Part shown: one piece after another, positions 32,176-44,532 of the stretch
Layout: every line of letters begins with the position of its first letter
How positions within the stretch are numbered: position 1 is the stretch's first letter
Origin: Trifolium pratense
Taxonomy: Eukaryota; Streptophyta; Magnoliopsida; Fabales; Fabaceae
Reading direction: 5' to 3'
DNA: 64,000 nt
Assembly: GCF_020283565.1 (NCBI RefSeq)
Contig: NC_060065.1
Location: 16,964,866-17,028,865, forward strand
The notes under the pieces: model-generated
What the model was told of the DNA's origin: nothing
The model's input: the letters and a program-made list of their open reading frames with translations, nothing else
The model's database searches: none
Made by a program: the position numbers and the translations under genes

Positions 32176-32448
32176 TTCCTAATAGGTACTGCACTATTGA
32201 AAATGGTGTAAGTCAATTATTTTGTGGGAGCATCTTAGAATGAATACTAATCTAGAAAATAAGAGCTACCGTCCAAGATACATTGGAAGTGATTACTACG
32301 CAATATTAATGTAGTAATTAATTTGTATTGGAAGTTGAAAGTTTTTGCTATAAATTTAAAATATATTTGTCTTAGATCATCAATCATACCTTTCTTTTCC
32401 ATTGAAACACTCTTCATAGTTTCGTATCATATTGAATTTGAAAGAATT
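32176..32448. other. Upstream region of the first B3 gene
   Basis: Non-coding stretch between the last MITE and the ATG at 32449. No TATA box could be singled out with confidence. Confidence 0.3.
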
Positions 32449-34512
32449 ATGTCTTCTCATTGTTCTCAAGAACTTAATCATGAAAGTCTTGGTGTCCACT
32501 TTTTCAAGATTATTCTTCAAACTACCATTCAACAAGGAAAATTGGTAACAAATCTTTGTTCTTTCTTTTTCATTAACTTATATTGATTTTTTTTTAATAT
32601 TAATATTTATTATTGTGTGTGTGCGTGTGACAGAGAGTGCCAATAAGTTTTGTGAGAAGGCATTGGAAAGGAATAACAAACCCAGTTACCCTAAGGCTTC
32701 CAAATTTGACTGAAAAGAAAGTTTTTTGGGAGAAAACTAGTGATTATGATGTTTGGTTTTGCAATGGTTGGAAAGAATTTGCAAATTATTTGTCTTTGGG
32801 TGATTCAGAATTTTTGGTGTTTCGATATCAACGAAATTCGCTCTTTAATGTGATTGGGTTCAGAAAATGTGGATTAGAAATAAAATATCCTTTAAGAGAA
32901 ACTACAGAAGAATCTCAAGACGATGAAGAGAACGACTGTCCTGTGACGACGATCATTAATGATCATTCATCATTGCGGGTTAAAAGGCCAAAATCTCCAT
33001 CACCGTCTTCGAATGTTTGTAAGAAGATAATCAACCCAAAAACAGGAAGTAGTTGTGATTATCTTAAGAAGAGAAGCAGAGTTTTGTCTGAGAAAGTGAA
33101 GAAAAACTTTGTCTCAGATGATAAGGACTTCTTTACATGTATGATCCTAAAGACATACAATGGGAGAGATCTGTTGGTAACTAACTATCATTTGATCACC
33201 ATTTTTTTTGTTTGATAGACGAATTGACAAAGTTGTTGAAAACTCACACATACACAAAGTGGAGTGACCGGGGTTCGAACTCCGATCCTCACGTCCGAAA
33301 TTAGCAATTTCGACATTTCGTACAGTTGAATTAGGATTTGTTGACCGACCACCATTTCATTAGTAATAAATCATTAATATTTCACCCAAAAAAAATACAC
33401 ATACAAGTCATTCATTGATATGTCTTATTTTTTGTTTATGTCGAGTAGCCTAGTGGCTACCCAAACTTCTGCACATATAGTGCGATGTCCCAACCGACTG
33501 AGCTAAACTCACATCCGCTTGATATGTCCTATTTAAATGTGCTTCTATTGATATATAATTATAAATTGCATCCATTTAGCAATTTTGGATTTGTTATGAG
33601 TTTTGTTACTAATATTTTAATGTGAAAACAGGTCATACCAAATGAATTTGTTAAGAGACATATTAGCATGATGGATGGAAGAAATATTAATGCAACTCTT
33701 TTTGTTAATCAAGATAGAACATGGAATGTTGATTTGAAGATCAATTTAAATAATCAATCTGCACTCCGTGGTGGTTGGAGTAAATTTTGTGCTGACAATA
33801 GTGTGGAATTTGGTGATGTTTGTGTTTTTATGCTAAACAAGTGCAATGAAACTGTTTCATTCCAAGTTGCTATTTTTTCTATTGAAAGGGAAATTAGTGC
33901 ACCCTATTTTGAAGGTAATTTATGTACTTGCCATTATATTTTTCACTACCATCTTGTATTTTTTATAACTTTTTTTTTTTTCTTTTCATTTGATCATAAT
34001 GTTTCATCTCTTTCTCCTTTGAATTTAGATTTTACATACAAACACAACACATATCAGAAGGTAATTTATTTTTGAAAGGGATATTAGTGCACCCTATTTT
34101 GAAGGTAATTTATTTACTTGCCATTATATTTTTCATTACCATGTATTTTTTATAACTATTTTTTTTTCTTTTCATTTGATCGTAATGTTTCATCTCTTTC
34201 GCCTTTAAATTTAGATTTTTCATACAAACACAACGCATATCAGAGTCATCCTTAAGATTTTGAGTATAGTGCAAAATATGAATTTAGTTCCCTAAATTTT
34301 TATAAGTAATACACGCATGCATAAATGCATTGAGAATTTGGTGCCAAAAAATGGGGCCAGGTGCAATTTCTACTAATGAACATCATTGCAAAATTTATTT
34401 CGAAAAATTGAGAAAATTGTGATCTTTGCTATTTAGGTAAAGTTTGTTGCTTATAAAAGTTCTTTTTTTATGAATATAATTCCCATTTTGGATTCTCTCA
34501 GGGTTGGCTTGA
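32449..34512 (+). CDS. REM-type B3 DNA-binding protein, copy 1
   Basis: Exons: 32449-32544, 32634-33176, 33632-33914, and probably a tiny last exon at 34502-34512; every junction is GT-AG and the frames join. The protein (~310 residues) has two B3 domains: residues ~14-105 (VPISFVRRHWKG, KVFWEKTSDYDVWFCNGWKE) and ~195-305 (VIPNEFVKRHI, RTWNVDLK, GGWSKFCADN). B3 domains bind DNA in nuclei; REM proteins are mostly reproductive-meristem regulators, though the target here is unknown. The first start was chosen because copy 2 starts equivalently with MSSQEL. The last exon is uncertain: the end of exon 3 plus following intron is tandemly duplicated at about 34073-34250. Intron 2 carries two SINE-like inserts. 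Confidence 0.85.
33230..33362 (-). mobile_element. SINE-like tRNA-derived insert in B3 intron
   Basis: On the minus strand, a box-B-like GAGTTCGAACCCCGG lies near 33271-33285, and upstream TCCTAATTCAACTGTACG resembles a degenerate box A. Internal Pol III promoter boxes in this spacing suggest a plant SINE. No target duplication was verified. Confidence 0.4.
33434..33515 (-). mobile_element. SINE-like head fragment in B3 intron
   Basis: On the minus strand TTTAGCTCAGTCGGTTGG (33491-33507) is a good Pol III box A like that of tRNA-derived SINEs. The box B part appears deleted, so this is a truncated copy. Confidence 0.4.
33888..34250. repeat. Tandem duplication spanning B3 copy 1 exon 3 end and intron
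   Basis: A unit of about 185 bp, from GAAAGGGAAATTAGTGCACC to CAAACACAACACATATCAGA, occurs at about 33888-34072 and again at about 34073-34250 with scattered changes. The second copy repeats the exon 3 splice donor (GAAG/GTAATTT), so the gene has two candidate donors. Confidence 0.75.
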
Positions 34513-35100
34513 ATGAAGGTTGTGACATGAAAGAGGAGATAATTGTCTTTTGAAGATTGTTGATGAGGAAATGCTTGTATTTGATATAACAATTTCAAGA
34601 AGTTGCTACTATTTTAGAGATATGTGGTTTTTTTGACACAATTTTAGAGTTATGTGTAGTCTCAATGTTATATGTTTTATTTCTCATTCCAAATAACATG
34701 GATTGAAATTGTTTTGAACATGGTTTTAATTTTTAAGCAATTAGAGAATTATTTAAATTTTATCCACTTATTGATTGATACTCATGGATGAAATTCATAA
34801 ATTTATATGCTATTGACTTAAAATATTAGAAGTGGTCACAAGAAAGGGTTGAATTATGACGCTTTTAAAAATTGTTTCTCAAACACAAAACTTGTGAATA
34901 TCTCTTTCCATAAGTCTGAACTCCAAGATGATCCTCCAACTCCACTTACCTAAACGAGACGGATTAACAAAACACTAGTCCTTACCTAATTCCAAGACCT
35001 TATCTACTTGATCTTAGGCTTACAAACCTCGTACCAACAAAATCATACTAGATTGTCCCGGTAAGTATAACTCAGTTGACATTATACTGTATATGTAGGC
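34513..35100. other. Intergenic DNA between the two B3 genes
   Basis: Probably the 3' UTR of B3 copy 1, followed by sequence in which no gene or element border could be supported. Confidence 0.35.
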
Positions 35101-35491
35101 ATAGTTTTAAAAACCGGACCGGCTGGTCGGGCTGGGAACTGGTGGGGTGGCCGGCTTGGTTAGCATGCAGAACCGGTTCTGCTTTTAAACCGCCGAAAAC
35201 CGTTGTGAACTGGCCGGATCGATGGTTGAATCGGGAACCGGGTAAACCCGCGCGCGAATCGGACCGGTTTGGAGAGGAAATGAATCATTTCAAACACATG
35301 TCTTTTCTATACTTTAGAATGACAATCACCACTAGACCACTTGTATTTATGTGATATCCATTATTACTGAAATATATTTAATACTATTATAACAGTTATA
35401 AAACACCATGACATTCCTTAAAAAAAAATACCATGACATATATTAATAAATACATATTGATAATTTTTTTCCTTATTATTTTAAATTTAAT

Positions 35492-35548
<57 letters not shown>

Positions 35549-35885
35549 TTGTTTTATTTTAATGTAATATATTAAATAATATTGTTCTAATTAAAAATTA
35601 TGATATAATAATACTTTTATTGACTAAATTATAATATTATATGGTTGGATATGTGAATCAAAATATAAATAACGATAAAATGAGAAGCTTTTGTGCTTTT
35701 TCTTTTAAATATATGAAATTTTATTAAAAAAATTTGAAGGAAATTTTTTTTATTAAATTTTATTGTTATGAAATTCAAGTTAATATTTTAAATTTTTTAT
35801 ATAACTCGGGTCAATAATCGTGCGGTCAGACCAGTGACCTAGTGCTTCGATCGGGTAGATCACCCGTCCGGGTTTTAAACCATTG
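35101..35885. mobile_element. Non-autonomous inverted-repeat element with AT microsatellite
   Basis: The left end ATAGTTTTAAAAACCGGACC and the right end CCGGGTTTTAAACCATT are inverted copies, both with GC-rich CCGG-type sequence inside and an AT-rich middle. A perfect (AT)n run of about 50 bp lies at 35496-35545. Non-coding; superfamily not assigned because the target duplication is unclear. Confidence 0.5.
35496..35545. repeat. (AT)25 microsatellite
   Basis: Uninterrupted AT dinucleotide run of about 50 bp inside the inverted-repeat element; likely polymorphic. Confidence 0.95.
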
Positions 35886-36287
35886 TAAAGGTCGGTATAG
35901 GAAATTAGGATTCCCTACTTATTCACATGGGTGAAATTCTAACTCGAAAAAAAAAAAAAAATCTACTAGTTTTTTTCTCAACAAAAATGCTATACTTGAT
36001 TTATATAGAAAAAATTATCCTGTCAATTAATTGTTCATATCCAGCTATAAATCCGTAACTAAAATATATTCTTCTTTTTTTTTTTTTGGTCAGAAAATAT
36101 ATTCTTCTTATACTCCAATTTTAGGTTTTCTTTTTCTTTTCGTTTTTTATAAATCGGTTGTCTTTGTTTAGAAATCCTTACGAGAAAGATGCGCCTATAT
36201 AATTAACCATTAATTGTGCATTGATATATCGTAGTAGTTTTTTTTTTCTTCACTAAAAATCTAAAAGCATTCACTCTTCATAGAACT
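35886..36287. other. Upstream region of B3 copy 2
   Basis: AT-rich non-coding DNA with long T runs; no element border or clear promoter motif beyond AT-rich tracts. Confidence 0.3.
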
Positions 36288-38766
36288 ATGTCCTCTCAAG
36301 AACTTGATCATGGGAGCAATGGCATCCACTTTTTAAAGATTATTCTTCAATCTACCCTTCAACAAGGAAAATTGGTAACAATTTCTTTCTTTACTTGATT
36401 TTTCTATTTCTCACTTTCATAATAAAAATTGTTTTTTTAATTAATCATAAACAAATTATTTTGACTCTAAAAACGAAAATTGGTAACAATTGATTTCTTT
36501 TTCTTGATTTTTTTATTTTCATAAAATAAAAATGTTGTATTAATAATGATTGTTTGTGTGTGACAGAAAGTGCCTATAAGTTTTGTGAGGAGGCATTGGA
36601 AAGGAATAACAAACCCAGTTACTCTAAGTCTTCCAAATTTGACTGAAAAGAAAGTTTTTTGGGAGAAAACTAGTGATTATGATGTTTGGTTTTGCAATGG
36701 TTGGAAAGAATTTGCAAATTATTTGTCTTTGAGTGATTCACAATGTTTGGTGTTTCAATATCAAGGAAATTCGCTCTTTAATGTGATTGGATTCGGAAAA
36801 TGCGGATTAGAAATAAAATACCCTTTAAAAGAAGCTAGTGAAGAATTTGAAGAAAGTGATTGTTCTTTAAAACTTATTGAGAATCCTTCGTCATTGCGGA
36901 GTAAAAGGCTAAAATCTTCGTCATCATCTTATAACGTTTGTAAGAAGATTAAAATCAACTCAAAAGAACAAAAAGAATTTAAAGATGACAAGAGAATAGT
37001 TCAAGCACAAGCAAGGTTTCCCAAATTTAAGGATATGGACAATGGTTGGTTTTCTTATATCATATGGTTATTTTTCTTTTTATTATTTTTTCTATTGTTT
37101 TCTTATTTTTATGTGTTGTTGCTACTTAATTTTTTTCAGGTGAAATACTCAAAATTTTACCAGGAAATAGTTGTAATGATCTCAAGGAGAGAGGCTTAGT
37201 TTTGTACGAGAAAGTGAAGAAAAAGTTTCACTGTGATAAGGACTTCTTCGCATGTATGATCCACAAGACATACATTGAGAGAGATATGCTGGTAACGTAT
37301 TATATTTTATTTTAGCACTTTCATTAGTAATAAATATTCATTATTAATATATAGATGTGAGTGTTACAAGACCAATCGTTAGTTACTTCAGTGGTTATTG
37401 ACACTGGACTTGAAAGGGAGGACCACGCTTCGATCCCCCGCAACTGCAATCGGGAGGGGGTTGGAACTACTTAATGCCAAAACTGACCCCCAAACCACAT
37501 TAGGCGGTTTAGTGGGCCGGAAAAGATGTGAGTGTTTTAAAAGTGCCATAGAATTAATTTTCATCATGTATTCTTTGATGAGATTAATTGACATACACTA
37601 ACGCCCTAAATATTTTTATGATGCATCTGTTGCCTGAATATTTGTTTAGAAGTGAGGACAGTCATCACTTTAGAAATTGATTTTGTAGGATTGATTTAGA
37701 CTCAACCTACAATGTTAAGATAGTATCAAAGCCTCTTTCATGATTTGTTAGGCCACTTGTTATCAGGTTTACGTTGGTACTTGGTATCGGTGCATACAAA
37801 TTAAATTATTCATTGATATGCCTTGAAACATGAAAATTGCATCCCTTTAGCTATTTTGTATGTTCTGTTTTTTTAATGGAAAAGTGTTAATATGTTAGTT
37901 GTTACTGTATGTTAGTTTTTTTACACTTTACCGGGACTTGAACCCTGGCTCAAGCTACCTATCCCACCCTTATTTTGTATATGTTCTAAGTTGTGTTACT
38001 AAGTATTTTATGTGAAAACAATAATCCAAAACAGGCCATACCAAATGAATTTGGTTATACACATCTACACAGAATGGAAGGAAGAAATGCGACACTTTTT
38101 ATTGACCAAGAGAGAACATGGAATGTTGATTTAAAGCTCACACGAAGTAAACATAAACAATTCAGACTTACTAGTGGTTGGAGTAAATTTCGTGCTCACA
38201 ATAATTTGAAATTAGGTGATGTTTGTGTTTTTATTCTAAACAAATGCAAAGGGACAGTTTCATTCCAAGTTGTTATTTTCTCTCTGGAAAAGGACATGAG
38301 TGCCCCATATTTTGAAGGTAATTTATTTATTTGCCATTATTTTATTTAGGGTAAAATAGTATATCTCCCGGCAATGTTAGCGAATTTCGGTTTATACCCT
38401 ATATATTTTTTTCCGACTACTCTCTGTAATGTCACGATTCCGTTCTTTTAGCCCCTCATCAAATGTGCTGGCTTAAGATTTCACATAAATGATGACGTGG
38501 CATGCTTGGGAGGGGGTAAACGGAAATTCACTAACATTACAAGGGCCAAAAGAACGAAATCTTAAGCCAACATATTCAATGAGGGACTAAAAGGACAGAA
38601 TATTGACATTACAAGGGTGTAATTGAAAAAATTATTACAGGGAGGTAAACTGAAATTCACTAACATATTGCGGGGGTTAGCAATATTTAACCCTTTTATT
38701 TATTACTAGCTTGCATTTTTTTTCCTATAAAAATATTTTGTTGGCTTGATTTGTGAAGGGTTGTGA
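36288..38766 (+). CDS. REM-type B3 DNA-binding protein, copy 2 (tandem duplicate)
   Basis: Exons: 36288-36374, 36567-37044, 37140-37291, 38035-38317, and probably a tiny final exon from 38759. Splice sites are GT-AG and frames join. Two B3 domains match copy 1 closely; exon 2 is nearly the same for about 70 residues (RRHWKGITNPVTLSLPNLTE). Differences: an additional intron (37045-37139) splits the region that is continuous in copy 1, the linker is longer and Lys-rich, and intron 4 carries a MULE-type element (38349-38693). Nuclear DNA binding is inferred from the fold. The final exon is inferred only from copy 1. Confidence 0.84.
37379..37530 (+). mobile_element. SINE-like insert in B3 copy 2 intron
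   Basis: Box A-like TTACTTCAGTGGTTA (about 37383) and box B-like GCTTCGATCCC (37428-37438) at tRNA spacing, followed by a CAACTGCAATCGGGAGGGG body typical of a legume tRNA-derived repeat as I remember it. No A-tail or duplication proven. Confidence 0.45.
38349..38693. mobile_element. MULE-type MITE in B3 copy 2 intron (345 bp)
   Basis: Ends GGGTAAAATAGTATA and TATTTAACCC are imperfect inverted copies, with foldback interior. A perfect 9-bp duplication TTTTATTTA lies at 38340-38348 and 38694-38702. Copy 1 of the gene lacks this insertion. Confidence 0.8.
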
Positions 38767-38949
38767 CTTGAAAGAATGTGATACATGCCTATTGAAGATG
38801 GTGGATGAGATAAAGCATGTATTTGATGCAATTTCAAGAAGTAGCTGCTAAATTAGAGTTTTGTTAGTCTCACTGTTTCATGATTTATTTCTCATTCCAA
38901 ATTATATGGATTGAAATTGTTTTGAACAAGGTTTTAAGCAATCAGAGGA

Positions 38950-39810
38950 ATTATTTACATTTTATTCACTTATTGATCTAAGTATGATCCTATGGATGCA
39001 ATTCATAAATTTATAACTCATCTTCCCTGCATTATGGGAATTGGGCAGCAAACCAGCTCCAAGATAGTCTTTTGATCCTAAAATGTCTGCCCTGACTCCG
39101 TTAAATATTATTTTGTTCCTGCTCGTCCATATACACCAAACTGTGGCCATCCACACTTTGCATCGTTTCCTTTTTTATTTTTTCTTACTTACCAATGCGC
39201 CAAATTGCAGAAAATGCATGATAATATACCAGTCAAAGATGTCGCTCCAAATTCTCTAAGAAAAAGAGCACTCAAAAAATAGGTGTTGCGATGTTTCATG
39301 ATCTCTGAATGAAAAGAAATATCATCTCTCTTGTCTTGGATCCAGCAAGCTTCTTCTCAGCAAAGCAATCTTCGTCGTAATCTGCCATGACTGCTCCAGA
39401 CAGGCCTTATTGCGATACTAAAATCATCGCTGCCTGTAGTGGGGTTACTGCTGCGTTTTGTGTAGTCTGCTGTAGTGGTGAGTAACCTGATTTTATGGTG
39501 TACCCTCTCACCATATCCGACATCCAAATCCACTTATTCACAGTCTCGCATTAGGAGAAATCCCGTCCAGCAGCTGTATCATCAACTATGGTCTATCAGG
39601 TTCTTCCCAACCCAGTAGTGGACATCGCCAAGACAGGTTCCAATGCATACAAACGCGTGCGGAAAAACCTGCATAAAACAGTCAGATGCCAACCAGTTAT
39701 CGCTCCAGAAATTGAACTTTGAACAACTCCTTAATCGAAGCTTGACGCCGTTCCCAAACCAGTCAATTTGGTTGTGATCCAAATAACTCAACACCGACAA
39801 ATCACTATTT
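38950..39810 (-). pseudogene. LINE (non-LTR retrotransposon) 3' relic
   Basis: Broken minus-strand frames resemble the zinc-binding C-terminal part of plant L1-type LINE ORF2: a piece at 39582-39800 (FGNGVKLRLRSCSKFNFWSD, NWLASDCF), a middle piece near 39200-39360 (HRNTYFLSALFLREF), and one at 38962-39156 (WCIWTSRNKIIFNGV). Order fits a single decayed insertion. Many stops and shifts; not functional. Confidence 0.65.
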
Positions 39811-40029
39811 GGTTAATTACTTCCGTCTGTGAATATGTCTTCCATTAGTCAATTTAGTCATAAAATTACTAACAAAAGCAGCAGCATTTGGGGATTTGCT
39901 TGTAATTTTAATACATTCAATTCTTATAGTAAAATGAAACTCTCTCGCACATTGAACCTACCAATCATAACTTATAGGAAACCACCTCTCACAAAACCAG
40001 TCTTCAAATGGAAATTGTTAACCCGATGA

Positions 40030-40175
40030 TACCATTACCTTTAGCTCTACTTCAACTCATACAAAGATTTCTTCAACATACGTATCTTTGAATTGTCTTC
40101 AACAAAACCTACTTGTTGTTGTATATAGATAGTTCCTTCTAACTCTCCATGTAAGAATGTAGTCTTAACGGCCAT
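40030..40175 (-). pseudogene. Ty1/copia reverse transcriptase fragment
   Basis: The minus strand reads KTTFLHGELEGTIYIQQQVG, then FVEDNSKIRMLKKSLYELK, the conserved copia RT segment around 'FLHG.L...IY'. Both ends fade at once, so this is a small relic. The sequence near 40181-40260 starts CTCCCTCCGGTCCTTATTTG and looks like one end of a broken Stowaway element. Confidence 0.7.
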
Positions 40176-40260
40176 TTGCTCCCTCCGGTCCTTATTTGTT
40201 AACTTAAAGGCATTGTTTTTAATGAAATTACTTTATTTGTTAACTTAAAGGCAACGTACG

Positions 40261-41095
40261 TAAGATGCGAGTGTGTAAATAGCAAAAACTAGAGAAAAAA
40301 GTCAGTTAGCATTCTAAATATTAAATTAAAATAAAAGTCATCACAAAGTATATAAACCACTGACAAAGGCTAGATGAACCTTTGAATTGAAAGTACATAC
40401 ATTCTCATGTTGCACTTCGGGCCATTTTAATTTAAATCACTCGATTGTTCCTTTGAACCTTCGCAATCGTTGGAGTAAATGTATATTGTTAGGTCTGAAT
40501 GTGTATTACTCCCACATTTATCGTGAAGAAAAAAGACATTCGCAGACAAATTGGTTTGCTATGGAATGGAGGGACATGCTTTTCCTAACTTTGTATGGTG
40601 GGATTCAATTCCTTCTTCTATCCGGAATGAGTTTTTGAAGGACAAGATGGGGCTCCCCGGTTATCGGCCGTGTGATTAATTGTGATCTTTTTACTTTTAC
40701 GTTTTTTGGGTTTGGCCGGTTATCTCTTCCATATCTTTTAATCTAATGGCCGGAGTATGTAACTAATGAAATTCGATCTCATATACACATTGTTTTGGAG
40801 GTATGGGTTAGCATTCTCCGATAACTTTATTATTGGAAAATTTATTCAGTTGTTGTATTAAATTTTAGAATTGAAATGCGTAAATATAAAAGCACCTGTA
40901 TTTCGAATTATATGTGAGAATTAAAAGTAAAGAAGCAATATTAGCTTCTAATAGTAACTTAAAGATCAATAATCACATTCAAATGACATAATAGATTAAT
41001 CAAATTTTACTTTTCAGTTAAATATATAGTAAAAATATTTCTCTTGTTTGCAAAACTCAACTGTAATAGATATACACATTTAAAAGGAAAAAAGT
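40261..41095. other. Intergenic DNA downstream of the Brf1-like gene
   Basis: Contains an 83-codon plus-strand frame at 40387-40638 that I do not recognise and do not support as a gene. The rightmost ~100 bp likely hold the 3' UTR of the minus-strand Brf1-like gene. Confidence 0.35.
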
Positions 41096-44000
41096 TCAAG
41101 AATGAATTGATGGGTTATCTTCAAACAATCTTTGCAGCCTCTGCAAAGGTTACAAGTAAAAAAAAAATATTAGTAATTAGTAGTAATATATAGTGAACAA
41201 TTTCAGATAATGAGATGAAAAGAAGCATTAACCAGAACAATTTCAGACAAAATAAAAATATTTCACAAGCTAAATAGCCCAGTAAGCAAATAATAATAAT
41301 AATACTAGTACTAAATTATAAGGAAATGTTGTTCAATGAATAAATATTTCTTCTACCTTATAAATGTGAAATATTTCTTCCACCTTGAGATGTGAATGAA
41401 GGTTGCCGTACATATTGATATATTACACATTAGGTTGAAGATTTAATTTGTACACACTATCGGTGTAAAGTTTTTTACACATGCAACCAATAATGAGATG
41501 TCGAATTATTGAAAATACTTTACTTATCATATTCAATAAGTGGTGTGACAACACATTATTGGATATAGTGTTATTAGCAAAGTGAAAAAAAGTACATAAA
41601 AGAGAATGCAATAACTTCAAATTCACAAATATAGGCGTGTGCGCGCGCCCACACACAAGTGTGGACATCGCTTATTTGCATATGTCTAATTAGACAAGAA
41701 GTCTAGAAGTTATATAATAAGGTTAATAAAAAAAATCTCAAGAAAATTCAGAGATAAGTCTACTATTGAAAAAATACATCTGCTCTAACCATTTCGTAAG
41801 CGGCCTGTTGAGCTTCTCTCTGTCGAGCTTCTCTTTGCTTCATTTAACAAACCAAAAAAAACAAACCAAAATATTATATACTTGAAATTTTGCAGTACTT
41901 TATGTTTATAAATTATAATACAACATTAATGATACTACCTAGACAAAATAATTTGTATAGTTACTCTACACATGCAATCCAATGATGTGTTGCCACATCA
42001 TTTTGTGATAGAAAATACCTGACTTGTCATATCCAATGATGTGGCAACCAATCATTGGATGCAGTAATATTATCAATGTAAAGAAAAAATACATAAAGTG
42101 AATGCAATAACTTGAAATTCACAAATATAGGTGTTTATTGTGCATGCATGTGCGAGCATCACTTATTTGCATATATATAAAAAGACAAGTCAAGAAGCTA
42201 TAAAATAAGTTTCATAAATAAAATTTCTAAGAAAATTCATACATAAGTGTCTGATATTGAACAAATACCTCTCTTCTATCCATTTGGTAAGTGGCTTGTT
42301 GAGGTCGTCTCTGCATTTAACAAACCAAAAGATTATATCCTTGAAGTCTTGCAATACTTTATGCAACATTAATGATACTATGATACTATGTAGACAAAAT
42401 AAAATTAAACATTAATGATACTACCAAAGCATTCCAGTTGGACGTTCAGACCTGAACGTCCCAAGAATAATGTCACATTTGAACCTAATATTAATGAAAA
42501 ATCAGTATCAATTTGATCAGAATATAAATCCAGTTCATTTGCCAAACATGTTACTGGGACATAAAGAAAACTAATTGGGTTGGTCTGGTGGTATTGGCTT
42601 GAGACCTGGGAGTGTGCTCCTCCTTAAAGTCTCAGGTTCGATTTTCTCTGGTGCCAATTTGGGTGGGCTAATTTAGCTTCTTCAAAAAAAAAAAAGAATA
42701 AAGTTCTATACATAGACAAACACATATATTTACAGTATATAGTGGCCTTTCTTGACTCCTCAGCTTAAACAAAAGAAACACACATTGAGTGTTCTGCAAA
42801 ACGTAGAAGCTAATCTTGAGAGATAATCTAAGATGCTCTGTGCAACAAAAAAAAAAAAACTTCGAGCGAGATAAAGTACCATACTGTAATATAATGTTCC
42901 TATATTTTCTATAGTCTATAACTCCCTCCCACATTATTAAAGTATAAGCAACATTATCCGTTTGGTTCGACGAATGGAAGGGGAGGGGAGGAATGAGATT
43001 GTAATTATCTACATGTTTGGTTCAAAAGAGGGAGGGGAGCGGAGGAATTTTAATTAAATTTGTGTTTGGTTGGGGAGGGATTTTAAAAAAGTGAACCAAA
43101 CACATTTAATTTATAGTATCCCCTCAGTCCCCTCCCCTCCAAAAACCTCGAACCAAATGGACCCTTAAGCTGCTCTGGTCATCGATTTATAACATCAGAC
43201 AGGAACACCAGTACCAGAGATAATATAACTTCCTACATAATGTGATTTTATGAGAAACACTGTCACATTCTTTGCATATACCAAATACCAAATTTTAATA
43301 AAATTGATCATTGATCTCAAAATCTAGTAGAGAGGAGGATAGTTTCATTATATACTAATTTAATTAATGGTGCACTGAGAAAACATAGATTAAGTCAATG
43401 ACCTGATACACTTTTAACATGATTTGTGTAATCAGAGAACTATAAAACTAATGGTGGATTTGGGAGGAAACTTTTATTTTACAGGTGACAATCTCACTAA
43501 AACTTGATTCAAAAAGTACCTCTCTGTATCTTGCCAGAACTGCAAGAGCAGATTCATAACGCTCCATTGATTCTAGTAGATCTTCTCGAGTGTTTAACCA
43601 AATTGCTTCATAAACTTTCTTCTCAGCTTCCTTCGCTGCTTCCTCCTGAAAGAAAATAAAAAGCCAACAAAATACTAATCATGAAATAGAAAACCAGGGG
43701 TAAAAACACAAAGTATAAGTTACAAGTACCTAGTTCGAATTTGAACAATCATGATACATAGTGGAATAGCTAACAGACTACTTTATCCAGCACACTATTA
43801 AAACAACAAATTAAATAGTATCATATAAAATTGTTTGTACCTCAAGATATTCGTGGTTCCGATATTCCCATATTATCTTCACGATGCGCTTCTCTTCGTC
43901 ATTGAAAAGGTACTGATCAATCTATGCAGCAGAATTTTGGCAGCAGGATAATAATCAGTGTTACATGGTACAATAGTGCGGACACAAATATGCATTTGTG

Positions 44001-44440
44001 CATGTAAAACAAAGCAATATCAAGATGGAGAATTTTCAAGGTCACAAACAGAGAAATAAATTTGGTAATTTCGGTGGGCTAGTCCATACTCCATATAGAG
44101 CAAAAAAATGCTGACTTTAAATGGGTTCCCGCAAGTGGGCGGTGGGATTGGTACCCTCAGATTAGTCGGACCAAATACCAAGTTTCAAAAAATATTTGGC
44201 CAAGAGAAGCATTAAGCTACAACTACAAGACTAACAATTTCTGATAACTTGTAGAAATAATAATCATTTTCAAATTGCATGTTCAAAATCTGAAAATAGT
44301 ATTTGACAAAACAATGTAACATTGACAGATAAAACATTATAATTATTAGTCACCTCTTGATCATCGATATCGGAGAAACTTTCCGATTCATCTTCACACA
44401 GCATATCATTTGAAGTAGATGCTTTGAATTCACTTGCCAT
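41096..44440 (-). CDS. Mini-gene with Brf1 TBP-binding homology (TFIIIB component-like), six exons
   Basis: Coding exons on the minus strand: 44440-44354, 43921-43841, 43645-43520, 42310-42269, 41837-41778, 41140-41096. All are in phase 0 with GT-AG borders and join to 146 residues ending in TGA. Residues ~16-75 (ESESFSDIDDQE, IDQYLFNDEEKRIVKIIWEY, EEAAKEAEKK) match the C-terminal TBP-binding region of BRF1, the RNA polymerase III initiation factor subunit. A full BRF1 is around 600 residues and has a zinc ribbon and cyclin folds; these are absent. The remainder is Arg/Gln/Glu-rich helix; exons 4 and 5 look like duplicates (QQATYQM, QQAAYEM). A non-coding first exon probably lies near 44760-44860. 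Possibly binds TBP without recruiting Pol III; expression is not shown. Confidence 0.68.
42575..42695 (+). mobile_element. SINE-like element with A-tail
   Basis: TTGGGTTGGTCTGGTGGTAT (box A-like) and CAGGTTCGATTTTC (box B, 42634-42644) are spaced as in a tRNA, and the unit ends in a 12-A tail at 42684-42695. This is a good tRNA-derived SINE in the third intron of the Brf1-like gene. Confidence 0.65.
42957..43168. mobile_element. Short foldback MITE
   Basis: CCGTTTGGTTCGACGAATGG and the inverted CCTCGAACCAAATGGACC bound about 210 bp rich in GGGGAGGGGAGG / CCCCTCCCCTCC. It lies in the third intron of the Brf1-like gene. Target duplication not resolved. Confidence 0.6.
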
Positions 44441-44532
44441 TGTATTCAACACCTCAACCTGTAAATAACCATAATAGATTGCTAAAAAATTTCAAATACA
44501 AACCAAAAAATAACAAAAAACAAAAATATATA

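Noticed and set aside
33260..33300. tRNA gene (GGTTCGAA box B)
   Set aside because: No cloverleaf with matching acceptor stem could be built around the box; SINE-like origin fits better.
35076..35354. 92-codon frame in GC-richer DNA
   Set aside because: The local GC rise is the end of an inverted-repeat element; the peptide is Trp/Gly/Arg-rich with no family match.
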